The notes: a model not told the origin generated them from the letters alone. A stretch of DNA of 51,142 bases from Acinetobacter sp. ANC 4648 (GCF_002135345.1 NZ_NEGI01000011.1:1-51142); one strand, 5' to 3'; positions 30,636 through 39,690 are shown, counted from the stretch's first letter. A program made the numbers and translations.

Positions 30636-30968
30636 TTGTACTTATATAGATTTAAGACTATTTATACCATATAACAATCAGCAATATTTTAAAATAATCA
30701 GTAATAAACCCGTCAAAATTTTATCTAAGTTGTTCTTGTTTTAAGAGTTTTTATAAATAATCTAGAAAGACAGACAAAAGTCATTAATTAAAGTAAATAC
30801 CTTTATAATATTGGCCATCATGACTCGAGTCAGTCGTTAGGCATAATCACTGAACTCATGGCTCTAGTCACTTTTTTAAGTCAATTCCTTATCCGTGATT
30901 CGGCTTATGTTTCAATATTTGGAATCTTATGTGTCCGTGGTGATACATAGGACTAGTTAGGTGCCAGC
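30636..30968 (+). promoter_or_regulatory. upstream region of the OsmC/YcaO gene
   Basis: Non-coding. It contains TATAAT at 30804-30809, without a good -35, and two related 15-mers on the same strand 38 bp apart (30819-30833 and 30857-30871; CATGACTCGAGTCAG and CATGGCTCTAGTCAC). The first contains the perfect palindrome TGACTCGAGTCA. These could be operator sites of an unknown regulator; nothing else stands out. Confidence 0.45.
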
Positions 30969-33173
30969 ATGGAAATCAAGGTCAATTATCTCGACAACCT
31001 TCGACTTGAAGCCAAGTTCGATGACTTTACGGTAATCGCCGATCAACCAATCCGCTATAAGGGCGATGGTTCGGCACCGGGGCCGTTCGACTATTTTTTA
31101 GCTTCCTCTGCGTTATGTGCGGCTTACTTTGTGAAGGTATATTGCCAAAGTCGCGATATTCCCACTGATAACATTCGACTGTCTCAGAATAATATTGTTG
31201 ATCCAGAAAATCGCTATAAGCAAATTTTTAAGATTCAGGTCGAGTTACCAGCTGACATTTCCGACAAAGATCGCCAAGGTATTTTACGTTCGATTGAACG
31301 TTGTACCGTAAAGAAAGTGGTACAAACTGGACCAGAGTTTGTGATTGAACATGTTGAAAGCATTGATGCTGATGCACAGGCATTGTTAATGCCGAGTTTG
31401 GCTTCAGAACATAGCACTTATATTGTGGGTAAAGATCTGCCTTTAGAAGAAACCATTGCCAATATGTCTAGTATTTTGGCTGGTTTGGGGATGAAGATTG
31501 AAATTGCTTCATGGCGTAACATTGTGCCAAATGTATGGTCATTGCATATTCGTGATGCGCAAGCGCCGATGTGTTTTACCAACGGTAAAGGCTCGACCAA
31601 AGAAAGCGCATTGGCTTCGGCATTAGGTGAATTCATTGAGCGTTTAAACTGTAATTTCTTCTATAACGATCAGTTTTGGGGTGAAGAAATCGCCAATGCT
31701 GAGTTTGTACATTACCCTGAAGAAAAATGGTTTAAGCCAGGTCCAAAGGGTGAACTACCAAAAGAAATTTTGGATGAATATTGCCTTGAGATTTACGATC
31801 CTGAAAATGAGCTGCTCGGTACGCATTTGTACGATACCAATTCAGGAAATACTGCACGCGGTATTTGCTCATTGCCATTTGTGCGTCACTCTGATGGTGA
31901 GGTGGTATATTTTCCATCGAATTTAATCGAAAACTTGTATTTAAGTAACGGTATGAGTGCGGGTAATACCTTGGCCGAAGCTCAAGTACAGTGTTTATCT
32001 GAAATTTTTGAACGTGCGGTAAAGCGTGAAATTTTAGAAGGTGAAATGACACTGCCAGATGTACCACAAGAGATATTGGCGAAATATCCAAGCATTGTGG
32101 AAGGTATTAAAGGTTTAGAAGAACAAGGCTTCCCTGTCTTGGTTAAAGATGCCTCATTGGGTGGAAAGTATCCAGTGATGTGTGTGACTTTAATGAATCC
32201 GCGAACGGGTGGTGTATTTGCATCTTTTGGCGCACATCCAAAATTGGAAGTGGCATTAGAGCGTAGCTTGACGGAATTACTGCAAGGTCGTAGTTTTGAA
32301 GGCTTGAATGATTTACCTCAGCCAACCTTTAGCAGTAATGCAGTCACTGAGCCGAATAACTTTGTTGAACACTTTATTGATTCTAGCGGTGTAGTGTCAT
32401 GGCATTTCTTTAGTGCGAAAGCAGATCATGAATTTGTCGAGTGGGATTTTACTGGCCAAGGTAAAGATGCCAATTCTGAAGAAGCTGCAACGATGTTCGG
32501 CATTCTCGAAGATATGGGTAAAGAAGTTTACATGGCGGTGTATGAGCATTTAGGTGCAACGGCTTGTCGTATTTTAGTGCCCGATTATTCAGAAATTTAT
32601 CTAGTTGAAGATTTAATCGAGGATAATACCAACAAAGCATTGTTGTTCCGTGAAGATATTTTGAACTTACATCGCTTGGATGATGAAAGCCTTGAAGCAT
32701 TACTTGAACGTCTAGAAGACTGTGAATCAGACGATTATACCGAGATCAAAACGTTGATTGGTATTGAGTTTGATGACAATACAGCTTGGGGACAGCTCAC
32801 GGTTTTAGAGTTAAAACTGCTGATTTATCTTGCCTTACAGCAATTTGAAGAAGCTAAAGATTTGGTGGAAGCCTTTTTACAATATAACACCAATACGGTT
32901 GAGCGCGGATTGTTCTATCAGTGTCTGAATGTCATACTTGAGGTAATGTTAGATGATGAGCTCGAGCTAGATGATTATGTCATTAATTTCCGTCGTATGT
33001 TTGGCAATGAGCGCATGGATACTGTGTTAGGTGTAGTGGATGGCAGTGTACGCTTCTATGGTCTAACACCAACAAGTATGAAACTTGAAGGTCTTGATCG
33101 TCATTTACGTCTTGTCGATAGCTACAAAAAATTGCATGCAGCACGTGCTAAAGTGGTAGCTCAATCTCGTTAA
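30969..33173 (+). CDS. OsmC domain/YcaO domain fusion protein
   Basis: This 734-residue protein joins two domains. Residues 1-140 are OsmC-like, with the two peroxidatic cysteines Cys50 (SSALCAAYF) and Cys112 (ERCTVKK). From about 150 on it is a YcaO protein that aligns throughout with E. coli YcaO (NPVPNVWSxHIRD, CFTNGKGxTKxxALASALGE, LSNGMSAGNT, ASFGAHP, ELLQGR). E. coli YcaO is linked to RimO-dependent S12 beta-methylthiolation; other YcaO proteins make backbone amide modifications using ATP. The ATP-binding Glu residues are carried by SALGEFIERL and EALxER-type helices. Cytoplasmic; the fusion is known in several proteobacteria. Confidence 0.9.
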   Translation: MEIKVNYLDNLRLEAKFDDFTVIADQPIRYKGDGSAPGPFDYFLASSALCAAYFVKVYCQSRDIPTDNIRLSQNNIVDPENRYKQIFKIQVELPADISDKDRQGILRSIERCTVKKVVQTGPEFVIEHVESIDADAQALLMPSLASEHSTYIVGKDLPLEETIANMSSILAGLGMKIEIASWRNIVPNVWSLHIRDAQAPMCFTNGKGSTKESALASALGEFIERLNCNFFYNDQFWGEEIANAEFVHYPEEKWFKPGPKGELPKEILDEYCLEIYDPENELLGTHLYDTNSGNTARGICSLPFVRHSDGEVVYFPSNLIENLYLSNGMSAGNTLAEAQVQCLSEIFERAVKREILEGEMTLPDVPQEILAKYPSIVEGIKGLEEQGFPVLVKDASLGGKYPVMCVTLMNPRTGGVFASFGAHPKLEVALERSLTELLQGRSFEGLNDLPQPTFSSNAVTEPNNFVEHFIDSSGVVSWHFFSAKADHEFVEWDFTGQGKDANSEEAATMFGILEDMGKEVYMAVYEHLGATACRILVPDYSEIYLVEDLIEDNTNKALLFREDILNLHRLDDESLEALLERLEDCESDDYTEIKTLIGIEFDDNTAWGQLTVLELKLLIYLALQQFEEAKDLVEAFLQYNTNTVERGLFYQCLNVILEVMLDDELELDDYVINFRRMFGNERMDTVLGVVDGSVRFYGLTPTSMKLEGLDRHLRLVDSYKKLHAARAKVVAQSR

Positions 33174-33291
33174 TATAATTTGTTATGGCTAGAAGCAACT
33201 ATCAATAGGATTGGGGTGCTCTTAGCCATAGGCTGTCAATGCATCTAAATCAAATGCTACCATTTTTTATCCTCGGATAATCTCAATCATA

Positions 33292-33330
33292 AATAAGCCT
33301 AATAGACTTAAATATTAGGTTTATTTTTTG
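33292..33330 (+). terminator. terminator after the OsmC/YcaO gene
   Basis: AATAAGCCTAATA (33292-33304) with TATTAGGTTTATT (33313-33325), one G-U wobble, then a T-run. It is about 120 bp past the stop. Confidence 0.8.
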
Positions 33331-33453
33331 CATCGTTGATATGCATATAAAATAGCATGTATCTTATTTAAAATATTGATTTTAAATTAATAAATTATTT
33401 ATATGATAGTCTATACTGGAAAATGATTATTTTTATTAAAATTTATAGATTTT

Positions 33454-33480
33454 AAAAGCTAACAATTGTTGGCTTTTTTT
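33454..33480 (+). terminator. terminator-like hairpin in the leader of the OB-fold gene
   Basis: AAAAGCTAAC (33454-33463), loop AATT, GTTGGCTTTT (33468-33477), then T-run. It sits about 93 bp before the next gene's start, so it may attenuate that gene or end an upstream RNA. Confidence 0.65.
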
Positions 33481-33572
33481 ATAAAGGGTTGTAATTGAGT
33501 AACTTCATTTTACTTCACGCTCTAAATTGTCTATTGTCAGATCAATTTCATAAAAAAAGTGAGCAATGTATA

Positions 33573-33938
33573 ATGAAAAAATCACCTCTGATCCTTTCTA
33601 GTATTTTACTGGCTGTGACTGCGAATGTTTGGGCTGGTCATGATGACGATCAAAGAATCATGGCTGCTGCTGCCAAACATCCAGTGACGGTAGCACAAGC
33701 AAAAAAATTAGGGGATGAAACGGCTGTTAGTGTTACAGGAACGATTGTTCGTCAAGTTAAACATGAACATTATGAGCTTAAAGATGCATCAGGCACAATT
33801 GTGGTTGATATTGATGAAAAGTTAGCGACTGCTGCACAGCTAAAAGCGGGTACCAAAGTTAAAATCTTAGGTGAAGTTGATACGCATAAACATCGACCAA
33901 CGGATATTGATGCTGTGAAAGTTGAATTTATAAAGTAA
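33573..33938 (+). CDS. YgiW/YdeI-type OB-fold (BOF) periplasmic protein
   Basis: This 121-residue protein has a signal peptide (MKKSPLILSSILLAVTANVWAG) and a single bacterial OB-fold domain covering about residues 35-121: VAQAKKLGDETAVSVTGTIVRQV, KHEHYELKDASGTIVVDID and VKILGEVDTHK. The family (YgiW/YdeI in E. coli) is linked to stress tolerance and probably binds a small ligand or cation in the periplasm. ATG 33573 chosen for the signal peptide; the frame is open 26 codons further upstream. Confidence 0.88.
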   Translation: MKKSPLILSSILLAVTANVWAGHDDDQRIMAAAAKHPVTVAQAKKLGDETAVSVTGTIVRQVKHEHYELKDASGTIVVDIDEKLATAAQLKAGTKVKILGEVDTHKHRPTDIDAVKVEFIK

Positions 33939-33948
33939 TAGATTAAAT

Positions 33949-33983
33949 AAAAAAGGTAGCTGAAAATAGCTGCCTTTTTTATT
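33949..33983. terminator. bidirectional terminator between OB-fold and MFS genes
   Basis: AAAAAAGGTAGCT (33949-33961) with AGCTGCCTTTTTT (33968-33980), one G-U wobble, between convergent genes. Confidence 0.88.
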
Positions 33984-33985
33984 TT

Positions 33986-35158
33986 TTATAGGGTTTTAAG
34001 TTTGAGATGACTCAATAATAGATAAATACACAGCAAGCCCATACCTAAACAGAAACTGAGTACACCCACCATTAGTCCAAAATGATCCGATAAATAACCC
34101 ACCGCAATAATTGGAGCAATCGTTCCTAAATAAGCGAGAAATAAATAAGTCGAGACGACAGCTGCTCGATTCTCCACTTTAGTCATATGATGCACTAATG
34201 CAAATGCACCCAACAAGCTTAAACCATGTCCAATTCCGACCAATATGACACTTATAAAAAATAACCAGCTCCAGTGCATGAGCATACAAATGCTCAATAT
34301 GACGTAACTTAAGATCAGCATAAATAAACCGGTATTCAAGGTTTTATGCATAGGCATTGATTTCGCAATAAATTGAATGAAAGCTGAAACCATTAGAATA
34401 CTGGCAATAGTGAAACCACTGACTATTGGACCATGCCAAGGAATTACATCTTGAATAAATGAGGGTGCAAGTGAGGCAAATAAACTGAATGAGCCAAAGG
34501 CACAAAAGGCGGTAAAACTTGCAATATAAAACAGTTTTTTATATTGGAGTTCTGGTAATTCTAAATGTGGCGCCATTGAAAATTTTTGTTTTTCAAAATG
34601 AGCTACTTTAATCTTGAATAAACTGATTAAGCTAAGTACGGCACCAAAGATTACAGGTAAATATGGCGTGACTAAAGGCGAGTCTGAAAATTGAGCAATA
34701 CTACCACCAATCAATGGCCCAAAACCAAAGCCAAGGACAGTGATAATAGAACTTAGTTGTGCAGCATGCTGTTTGTGTGAATCTGGAATGGTATAGATTA
34801 AGCCGAGCATTGCCGAAGTACTGATTAAGCCAGATGCAATTCCAATAATAAATCGGCCCACTCCTAATATATAAGTATTAGTAGCAAAAACGGAAAAAAT
34901 TAAACCGATAACAGCAACGAATAATCCAATTTGTAAGGTACGAATAAAACCAATGCTATTACTGCTACGCCCTAAAAATAGTAAGGTAGTCATGCATCCG
35001 AACATATAGGCCACGAATATATAGGTAATATGGCTTGGAAGAAGATGCCAAAGTTGCTGGTAAATTGGATAAAGTGGACTGGCTAACGCCGTACCAATTG
35101 TACCAATACACAAGGCTAGGCTGACCAGAATAAATGGTCGCCATGATTGCTGAGTCAT
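33986..35158 (-). CDS. MFS transporter
   Basis: This major facilitator superfamily membrane protein has about 12 transmembrane helices and 390 residues. The first helix starts at RPFILVSLALCIGTIGTALASP, and the half-way hydrophilic loop is at KVAHFEKQKF. The frame is open 20 codons further upstream, but MTQQSWRPF at 35158 is the more natural MFS start. No strong ribosome-binding site precedes either start. No residues here point to a specific substrate; drug or sugar efflux are possibilities. Convergent with the OB-fold gene. Confidence 0.85.
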   Translation of the reverse strand: MTQQSWRPFILVSLALCIGTIGTALASPLYPIYQQLWHLLPSHITYIFVAYMFGCMTTLLFLGRSSNSIGFIRTLQIGLFVAVIGLIFSVFATNTYILGVGRFIIGIASGLISTSAMLGLIYTIPDSHKQHAAQLSSIITVLGFGFGPLIGGSIAQFSDSPLVTPYLPVIFGAVLSLISLFKIKVAHFEKQKFSMAPHLELPELQYKKLFYIASFTAFCAFGSFSLFASLAPSFIQDVIPWHGPIVSGFTIASILMVSAFIQFIAKSMPMHKTLNTGLFMLILSYVILSICMLMHWSWLFFISVILVGIGHGLSLLGAFALVHHMTKVENRAAVVSTYLFLAYLGTIAPIIAVGYLSDHFGLMVGVLSFCLGMGLLCIYLLLSHLKLKTL

Positions 35159-35397
35159 AAATAAAAACTTTGTCTGCAAATAAAAAATGCCAATCTGATG
35201 TATGTAAAGGATTGGCATGGAGGAAATGAGATACTGAGGTAGATTAAAACTTAATCAACGTGAGATCAACCTTATTCTGGTTTTATTACTGGATTAATCA
35301 TCTATTCTCTAGTTTTGAACTTTCTGTTATTCGTTTAAAAAAAGAGTGCTGAGGTCATCTTGAAATTTGATCAGGCATTAAGTTATTACTTTTATAG

Positions 35398-35413
35398 TGT
35401 TCCACGTGAAACG
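35398..35413. other. parS: parS-like ParB binding site
   Basis: TGTTCCACGTGAAACG contains the core GTTCCACGTGAAAC, the same as the site inside recF. It is in the gap between the MFS and dsbC genes, about 9.2 kb right of oriC. Confidence 0.88.
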
Positions 35414-35512
35414 CGTTAAATTTTGATGTTTTAAACAGATTTAAAACATTGCATTTTCTTTTTAAGTTTAGAATCTCTAGTTATAAAATTGCTATTAGAA
35501 AAAGAGTTTTCT

Positions 35513-36214
35513 ATGTTGAAAAGAATGGTAGCTTTTACATTAGGTTTAGCAATGATGAGTGTCAGTTTTGCCAGTGTTGAAACTGTTAAGACTAAACTCA
35601 TGCAGCAATATCCGAATGTCAAAGTGAATGATTTGAAAACCACTGAAATGCAAGGTTTGTATAGTGGCACTTTAGACAATCAAATTGTTTATGTAAATGA
35701 AGATGCACAACATATTTTTGTTGGTTCAATGATTCGTCTTAAGGATCAGCAGAATCTCACTAAAGATTTAGCTATTCAACAGCATCGTATCGACTTTAAA
35801 AAATTACCATTGAATGATGCGATTAAGACTGTAAGGGGGAATGGAAAGCGACAGCTGGCTATTTTTTCTGACCCAAATTGTCCATATTGCAAGACTCTTG
35901 AAGGCAATTTAGCTCAGCTGAATGATGTCACAATTTATACTTTTATGTATCCAATCAAAGCACAATCCATTTTACCCTCTAAGCAAGTTTGGTGTTCAGC
36001 AAACAAAGAATTTGCATGGAAAAAATTAATTCAAAATGGGATAAAACCTACTGCTGCTGCAAACTGTGAAACGCCTATTGAACGTAATTTAGAACTAGGT
36101 AAACGTTTAGGCTTACAGGGTACACCTGCAATTATTTTTTCAACGGGTTATACCATTATGGGTGCCTACCCTGCTGAAAAAATTGAGCAGATTTGGATAA
36201 ATCTCGGTCTTTAA
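35513..36214 (+). CDS. dsbC: thiol:disulfide interchange protein DsbC
   Basis: DsbC (233 residues) is a periplasmic disulfide isomerase, kept reduced by DsbD. It has a signal peptide (MLKRMVAFTLGLAMMSVSFA), an N-terminal dimerisation domain, and the thioredoxin-fold active site CPYC at 123-126 (DPNCPYC). A second Cys pair (Cys161, Cys185) and a cis-Pro GTPAI match DsbC. ATG 35513 with an AGAG site is preferred to one eight codons upstream. Confidence 0.92.
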   Translation: MLKRMVAFTLGLAMMSVSFASVETVKTKLMQQYPNVKVNDLKTTEMQGLYSGTLDNQIVYVNEDAQHIFVGSMIRLKDQQNLTKDLAIQQHRIDFKKLPLNDAIKTVRGNGKRQLAIFSDPNCPYCKTLEGNLAQLNDVTIYTFMYPIKAQSILPSKQVWCSANKEFAWKKLIQNGIKPTAAANCETPIERNLELGKRLGLQGTPAIIFSTGYTIMGAYPAEKIEQIWINLGL

Positions 36215-36220
36215 GAATTA

Positions 36221-36248
36221 AAAAAGCACCGTAATCCGGTGCTTTTTT
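36221..36248. terminator. bidirectional terminator between dsbC and the GlsB-type gene
   Basis: GCACCG (36226-36231) with CGGTGC (36237-36242), flanked by A5 and T6, between convergent genes. Confidence 0.92.
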
Positions 36249-36261
36249 AATTCATCTAATT

Positions 36262-36513
36262 TTAAGTACGTTTGGCAATGAAGTTATAAAGAAACAATAC
36301 CACAATTGCACCAATGATCGATGCAATGAAGCCAGCAGATGCACCTTTAGGGTAGAGTCCAAGTAATTGTCCTCCATAGGTTGCCACTAATGAACCTATC
36401 ATACCTAAGGCAACGGTGACGAGAAAGCCAGCTTTATCATCGCCAGGATGAATTGCACGCGCAATTAAACCTGCAAAAAAACCAATAATAATTGCACCAA
36501 TGAATGCCATCAT
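36262..36513 (-). CDS. GlsB/YeaQ/YmgE family stress-response membrane protein
   Basis: This 83-residue, three-helix inner-membrane protein is Gly- and Ala-rich: MMAFIGAIIIGFFAGLIAR, then HPGDDKAGF and a terminal FLYNFIAKR. The pattern GxxAGxIAR...PGxxxxGF is that of the transglycosylase-associated (GlsB) family, small stress-induced membrane proteins of unknown mechanism. A perfect AAGGAG site is 7 bases before ATG. Confidence 0.92.
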   Translation of the reverse strand: MMAFIGAIIIGFFAGLIARAIHPGDDKAGFLVTVALGMIGSLVATYGGQLLGLYPKGASAGFIASIIGAIVVLFLYNFIAKRT

Positions 36514-36661
36514 GAGAGTTCTCCTTTTTCTTATCTTTTCTAGTGTTAAAGAATTGAAAACATACTTTATCTTTGATTATTTTAATGAATCTTAAAAGTA
36601 TAGGTTTGCTACAGTGTGTTGCCTTTTTGTTCCTATGTTGATGAAGCAACATACACCTCAT

Positions 36662-36684
36662 AAAAAAGCGGCTTGCGCCGCTTA
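36662..36684 (-). terminator. terminator after hpt
   Basis: AAGCGGC (36666-36672), loop TTGC, GCCGCTT (36677-36683), then a T-run on the minus strand, 20 bp past the hpt stop. Confidence 0.9.
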
Positions 36685-36704
36685 ATTATTTTCATCCTTC
36701 AATA

Positions 36705-37232
36705 TTAAAGACCAATTTCGCCAATAAAGGGAAGGTGGCGATATTTTTGATCGTAATCTAAGCCATAACCGACAATGAACTTATCTTCAACTTCAAAGCC
36801 AAGGAATTCAACATGGAGGTCAATTTCACGACGTGAAGGTTTACTAACTAAAGTACAGAGTTCAATTGAATTGGGTTGACGCGTTTCTAAAATTTCCAAT
36901 ACTTTGCTCAGAGTATTTCCAGAGTCAATAATATCTTCAACCACAAGCACATCTTTACCACGAATTTCACCGTCTAAATCTTTTAAGATTTTGACATCGC
37001 GAGATGATGATGTTCCACCGCCATAACTCGATACAGTCATAAAATCGAGTTCGTGTTCTTTGTGAATTGAGCGACATAAGTCTGCCATGAAAATTACTGA
37101 ACCACGCAATAAACCGATCAGAACGAGTTCTTTGTCACTGTTGGCATAATGAGCATCAATTTTTTTTCCAAGTTCTTTGACTTTCGCTTGAATCTCTTCA
37201 GTTGAAATCATCACTTTCATTTGGATGGTCAT
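36705..37232 (-). CDS. hpt: hypoxanthine phosphoribosyltransferase
   Basis: Hpt (175 residues) salvages hypoxanthine (and guanine) to IMP (and GMP) using PRPP. The PRPP-binding motif VLVVEDIIDSGNTL is at about 95-108, with SSYGGG near 68-73. An internal ATG at 37211 (MISTEEIQ) is an alternative start. Downstream of guaD but separated by a terminator, so a functional purine-salvage neighbourhood rather than one operon is inferred. Confidence 0.94.
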   Translation of the reverse strand: MTIQMKVMISTEEIQAKVKELGKKIDAHYANSDKELVLIGLLRGSVIFMADLCRSIHKEHELDFMTVSSYGGGTSSSRDVKILKDLDGEIRGKDVLVVEDIIDSGNTLSKVLEILETRQPNSIELCTLVSKPSRREIDLHVEFLGFEVEDKFIVGYGLDYDQKYRHLPFIGEIGL

Positions 37233-37244
37233 GGAGATAAATAC

Positions 37245-37284
37245 CTAAACAAAAAATAAAAAAAGGCGTTGACCTGCAACACCT
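37245..37284 (-). terminator. terminator after guaD and the small ORF
   Basis: On the minus strand AGGTGTTG (37284-37277), five-base loop, CAACGCCT (37271-37264), one G-U wobble, then a long T-rich tract. Confidence 0.82.
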
Positions 37285-37361
37285 GAAATATGTAGCAATT
37301 TTAAAACATATCACTTCAATATGCATCATTTTTGATAATTGAAAATGTAAATAGGTGGTTT

Positions 37362-37475
37362 TTAATGTGCATCACGTTTTAAAAGCAATGTGCACACAAC
37401 CAAAACAGCCGTAATTAAAAGCACTTTCTTCTTTGTGCTTCGGGAACGATTGTTGGGTTCAGATTTTTTGCTCAT
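37362..37475 (-). CDS. candidate small single-span membrane protein
   Basis: A 37-residue ORF: a basic, Ser/Arg/Lys-rich N-terminus (MSKKSEP... STKKK), one hydrophobic helix (VLLITAVLVVCTLLL) and a short basic tail. Its ATG overlaps the last 17 bases of guaD in another frame, suggesting coupled translation. It is below usual annotation cut-offs. The terminator lies after it, not between it and guaD, which supports inclusion in the guaD transcript. Confidence 0.5.
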   Translation of the reverse strand: MSKKSEPNNRSRSTKKKVLLITAVLVVCTLLLKRDAH

Positions 37476-38778
37476 ACGCTTTTTCGCCAAAAATATAAGT
37501 GGCCTGAATATTCCGGTCATCACCCATCGTAAACAGTGCAAATAAAGCATCTTCGATATTTTTAGCACGTTGTTGGCGCAGTTGTTGTAATGCCGTTGCG
37601 TTTAGATTCAGCACGACAAAATCAGCTTCTTTACCGACATTAAAGTTACCCAAGTGATCTTCTAAATGTAGTGCTTTTGCGGCACCAATTGTTGCATGAT
37701 AAAGTGATTCAAAAGCAGATAATTTATTGCCTTGTAATTGTTGAACTTTGTAGGCTTCATTGATGGTTTGCAGTTGGCAGAAGGAAGTGCCTGCCCCAAT
37801 ATCTGTACCTAAACCCACTTTCACCTGTTTTTTCCAAGTTTTTTCCAATGGAAATAAACCACTGCCAAGGAATAAATTTGAGGTTGGACAGAATGCAATT
37901 GCAGAGTTGGTATTATGCATACACTCCCATTCAGCCTCTTCTAAATGTACGCAATGTGCAAAAACAGAGCGTTCTCCTGTTAAGCCATAATGATGATAAA
38001 CATCTAAATAGCCTTTTTGTTCAGGGAATAAATCTTTAACCCATGCAATTTCATTTTTGTTTTCACTTAAATGGGTGTGTACATATACATCAGGATATTC
38101 AGCTTTGAGCTGCCCTGCTCTTTCTAATTGTTCAGGTGTAGAGGTAGGCGCAAAACGCGGTGTAATGGCATATAAATTACGGCCTTTACCATGCCATTTT
38201 TCAATCAGAGCTTTGGAATCACGATATGCGCTTTCAGCGGTATCCGTTAGTTCTTCAGGTGCATGACGATCCATCATCACTTTACCTGCAATTAAACGCA
38301 TTTGATGTTGTTCTGCGGCTTCAAATAAAGCATCGACAGATTCGGAGTGCACTGTGCAGAATACTAATGCTGTAGTGGTACCATTCTTAAGTAATTCATT
38401 TACAAAAAATTGGGCAATCTGATCTGCATAATGTTTATCTTTAAACTGCATTTCAGTTGGGAATGTATAAGTATTTAACCACTCTAAAAGCTGTTCACCA
38501 TAAGCACCGACCATTTCTGTTTGTGGAAAATGAATGTGAGTATCGATAAATCCGGGAACAATCAGTTGTTCAGGATAATGATCGATTTGAACCGTATCAC
38601 TCAGGTGCTTTTGGCCTTCATTCCATGGCCCAAACCATGTGATTTTACCGTGTTGCGTGATCAGCAAACCATCTTCCAAATAGCGAATCTGTTTGGCAAT
38701 ATCTGCTGCCTGTATAACAGTGCTTTGAATATCTAAAAAGCGACCACGGATAGCGCGCTGAGTTTGAGTCGGAGACAT
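37459..38778 (-). CDS. guaD: guanine deaminase
   Basis: GuaD (439 residues) deaminates guanine to xanthine, in purine catabolism or salvage. It is an amidohydrolase with zinc-binding His81 and His83 in DTHIHFPQTE, and later FAHCVHLEE, CPTSNLFLGSG and GTDIGAGTS. Length is typical of GuaD. Same strand as hpt (37232-36705) beyond a small ORF. Confidence 0.94.
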   Translation of the reverse strand: MSPTQTQRAIRGRFLDIQSTVIQAADIAKQIRYLEDGLLITQHGKITWFGPWNEGQKHLSDTVQIDHYPEQLIVPGFIDTHIHFPQTEMVGAYGEQLLEWLNTYTFPTEMQFKDKHYADQIAQFFVNELLKNGTTTALVFCTVHSESVDALFEAAEQHQMRLIAGKVMMDRHAPEELTDTAESAYRDSKALIEKWHGKGRNLYAITPRFAPTSTPEQLERAGQLKAEYPDVYVHTHLSENKNEIAWVKDLFPEQKGYLDVYHHYGLTGERSVFAHCVHLEEAEWECMHNTNSAIAFCPTSNLFLGSGLFPLEKTWKKQVKVGLGTDIGAGTSFCQLQTINEAYKVQQLQGNKLSAFESLYHATIGAAKALHLEDHLGNFNVGKEADFVVLNLNATALQQLRQQRAKNIEDALFALFTMGDDRNIQATYIFGEKAYEQKI

Positions 38779-39023
38779 GGAAAACCTGCAAATTTTATTT
38801 TTCGATTGATTGTACCTGAAAGCACAGTTTTAGACTGTATTTGCTTTATTTAAACAGTTTTGCTGAGTTGTTAAATGGCTGTAATTGAGTTCAGTTGTAT
38901 TGAGGCAGATTGTGCGATGAAAATTCATAAGGTCATGTTTTACCGCGACCTTAAGTTGTGATTTAAGTTGAATGAGTCTAACGCTTAGTACTTAAAAATG
39001 ATGAATGAATAAGAGATTTAAGA

Positions 39024-39602
39024 ATGTACCAAGCAAAAAAATTAAATGCAGATCTAGAGGTTATTATTCGAGGTCATACTGAATTGATGGATGTTTTACA
39101 ATATCTGTTTGAAGTAGAACCACAGGCTTATGTCAGTGCTGGAGTCATTCGGAATTCAGTTTGGGCAAAATTGCATGGGCAATTATGGCCACTGGTACAT
39201 ACGGAGATTGATATTATTTTTCATGATCCTGAGGATTTGAATCAAGCCCATGCTCAGTATTTAAGTCGACAGCTTTCACAAAAATTTCCAAAAATAGAAT
39301 GGGACGTGACCAATCAAGCTTTTGTTCATGAATGGTATCGCTTAGAGAGTGGCGAGTGTATTGAACCATTGCATTCGATTATGGAAGCTTTGTCTTTATG
39401 GCCCGAAACCGCAACAGCCATAGCAGTTCGATTGCTTGAAAATGGTGATTTTGATGTGATTGCACCGTTTGGTTTAACTGATTTATTGGGTCTTCAATTA
39501 CGTTGGAATAAAACTTTAGTCAGCTCCGAGGTTTTTATGCAGCGTGTAAGTGCTAAGAGATTTTTAGAGCGATGGCCTGATTTAAACCTGATCGATGTGT
39601 GA
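39024..39602 (+). CDS. nucleotidyltransferase family protein (NTP_transf_6 type)
   Basis: This 192-residue cytoplasmic protein has the family hallmarks: SAGVIRNSVW (39-47; normally GxxRNxVW), a TEIDIIFHD metal/nucleotide loop with Asp63, then CIEPLHSIMEALSLWPETATAIAVRL and the GLTDLLGL C-terminal block. This family (PF06042) is uncharacterised; nucleotide transfer is inferred from the fold. Single gene with its own terminator. Confidence 0.9.
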   Translation: MYQAKKLNADLEVIIRGHTELMDVLQYLFEVEPQAYVSAGVIRNSVWAKLHGQLWPLVHTEIDIIFHDPEDLNQAHAQYLSRQLSQKFPKIEWDVTNQAFVHEWYRLESGECIEPLHSIMEALSLWPETATAIAVRLLENGDFDVIAPFGLTDLLGLQLRWNKTLVSSEVFMQRVSAKRFLERWPDLNLIDV

Positions 39603-39649
39603 TATTTTTAAATTAGTTTTATTCATTCTAAACTTATTTTTAAACATAA

Positions 39650-39676
39650 AAAAGCCTTCCGATTCGGAAGGCTTTT
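39650..39676. terminator. bidirectional terminator between the nucleotidyltransferase and TerC genes
   Basis: GCCTTCCG (39654-39661), loop ATT, CGGAAGGC (39665-39672), A- and T-flanked, between convergent genes. Confidence 0.93.
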
Positions 39677-39690
39677 GCAATAATCAGTAC

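Larger units (their letters stand above)
33174..33572. other. non-coding stretch with two terminators
   Basis: 400 bp with no ORF. It contains an imperfect long hairpin (33184-33230), then two intrinsic terminators at 33292-33330 and 33454-33480, listed separately. A TATACT at 33412-33417 has no matching -35. Confidence 0.6.
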
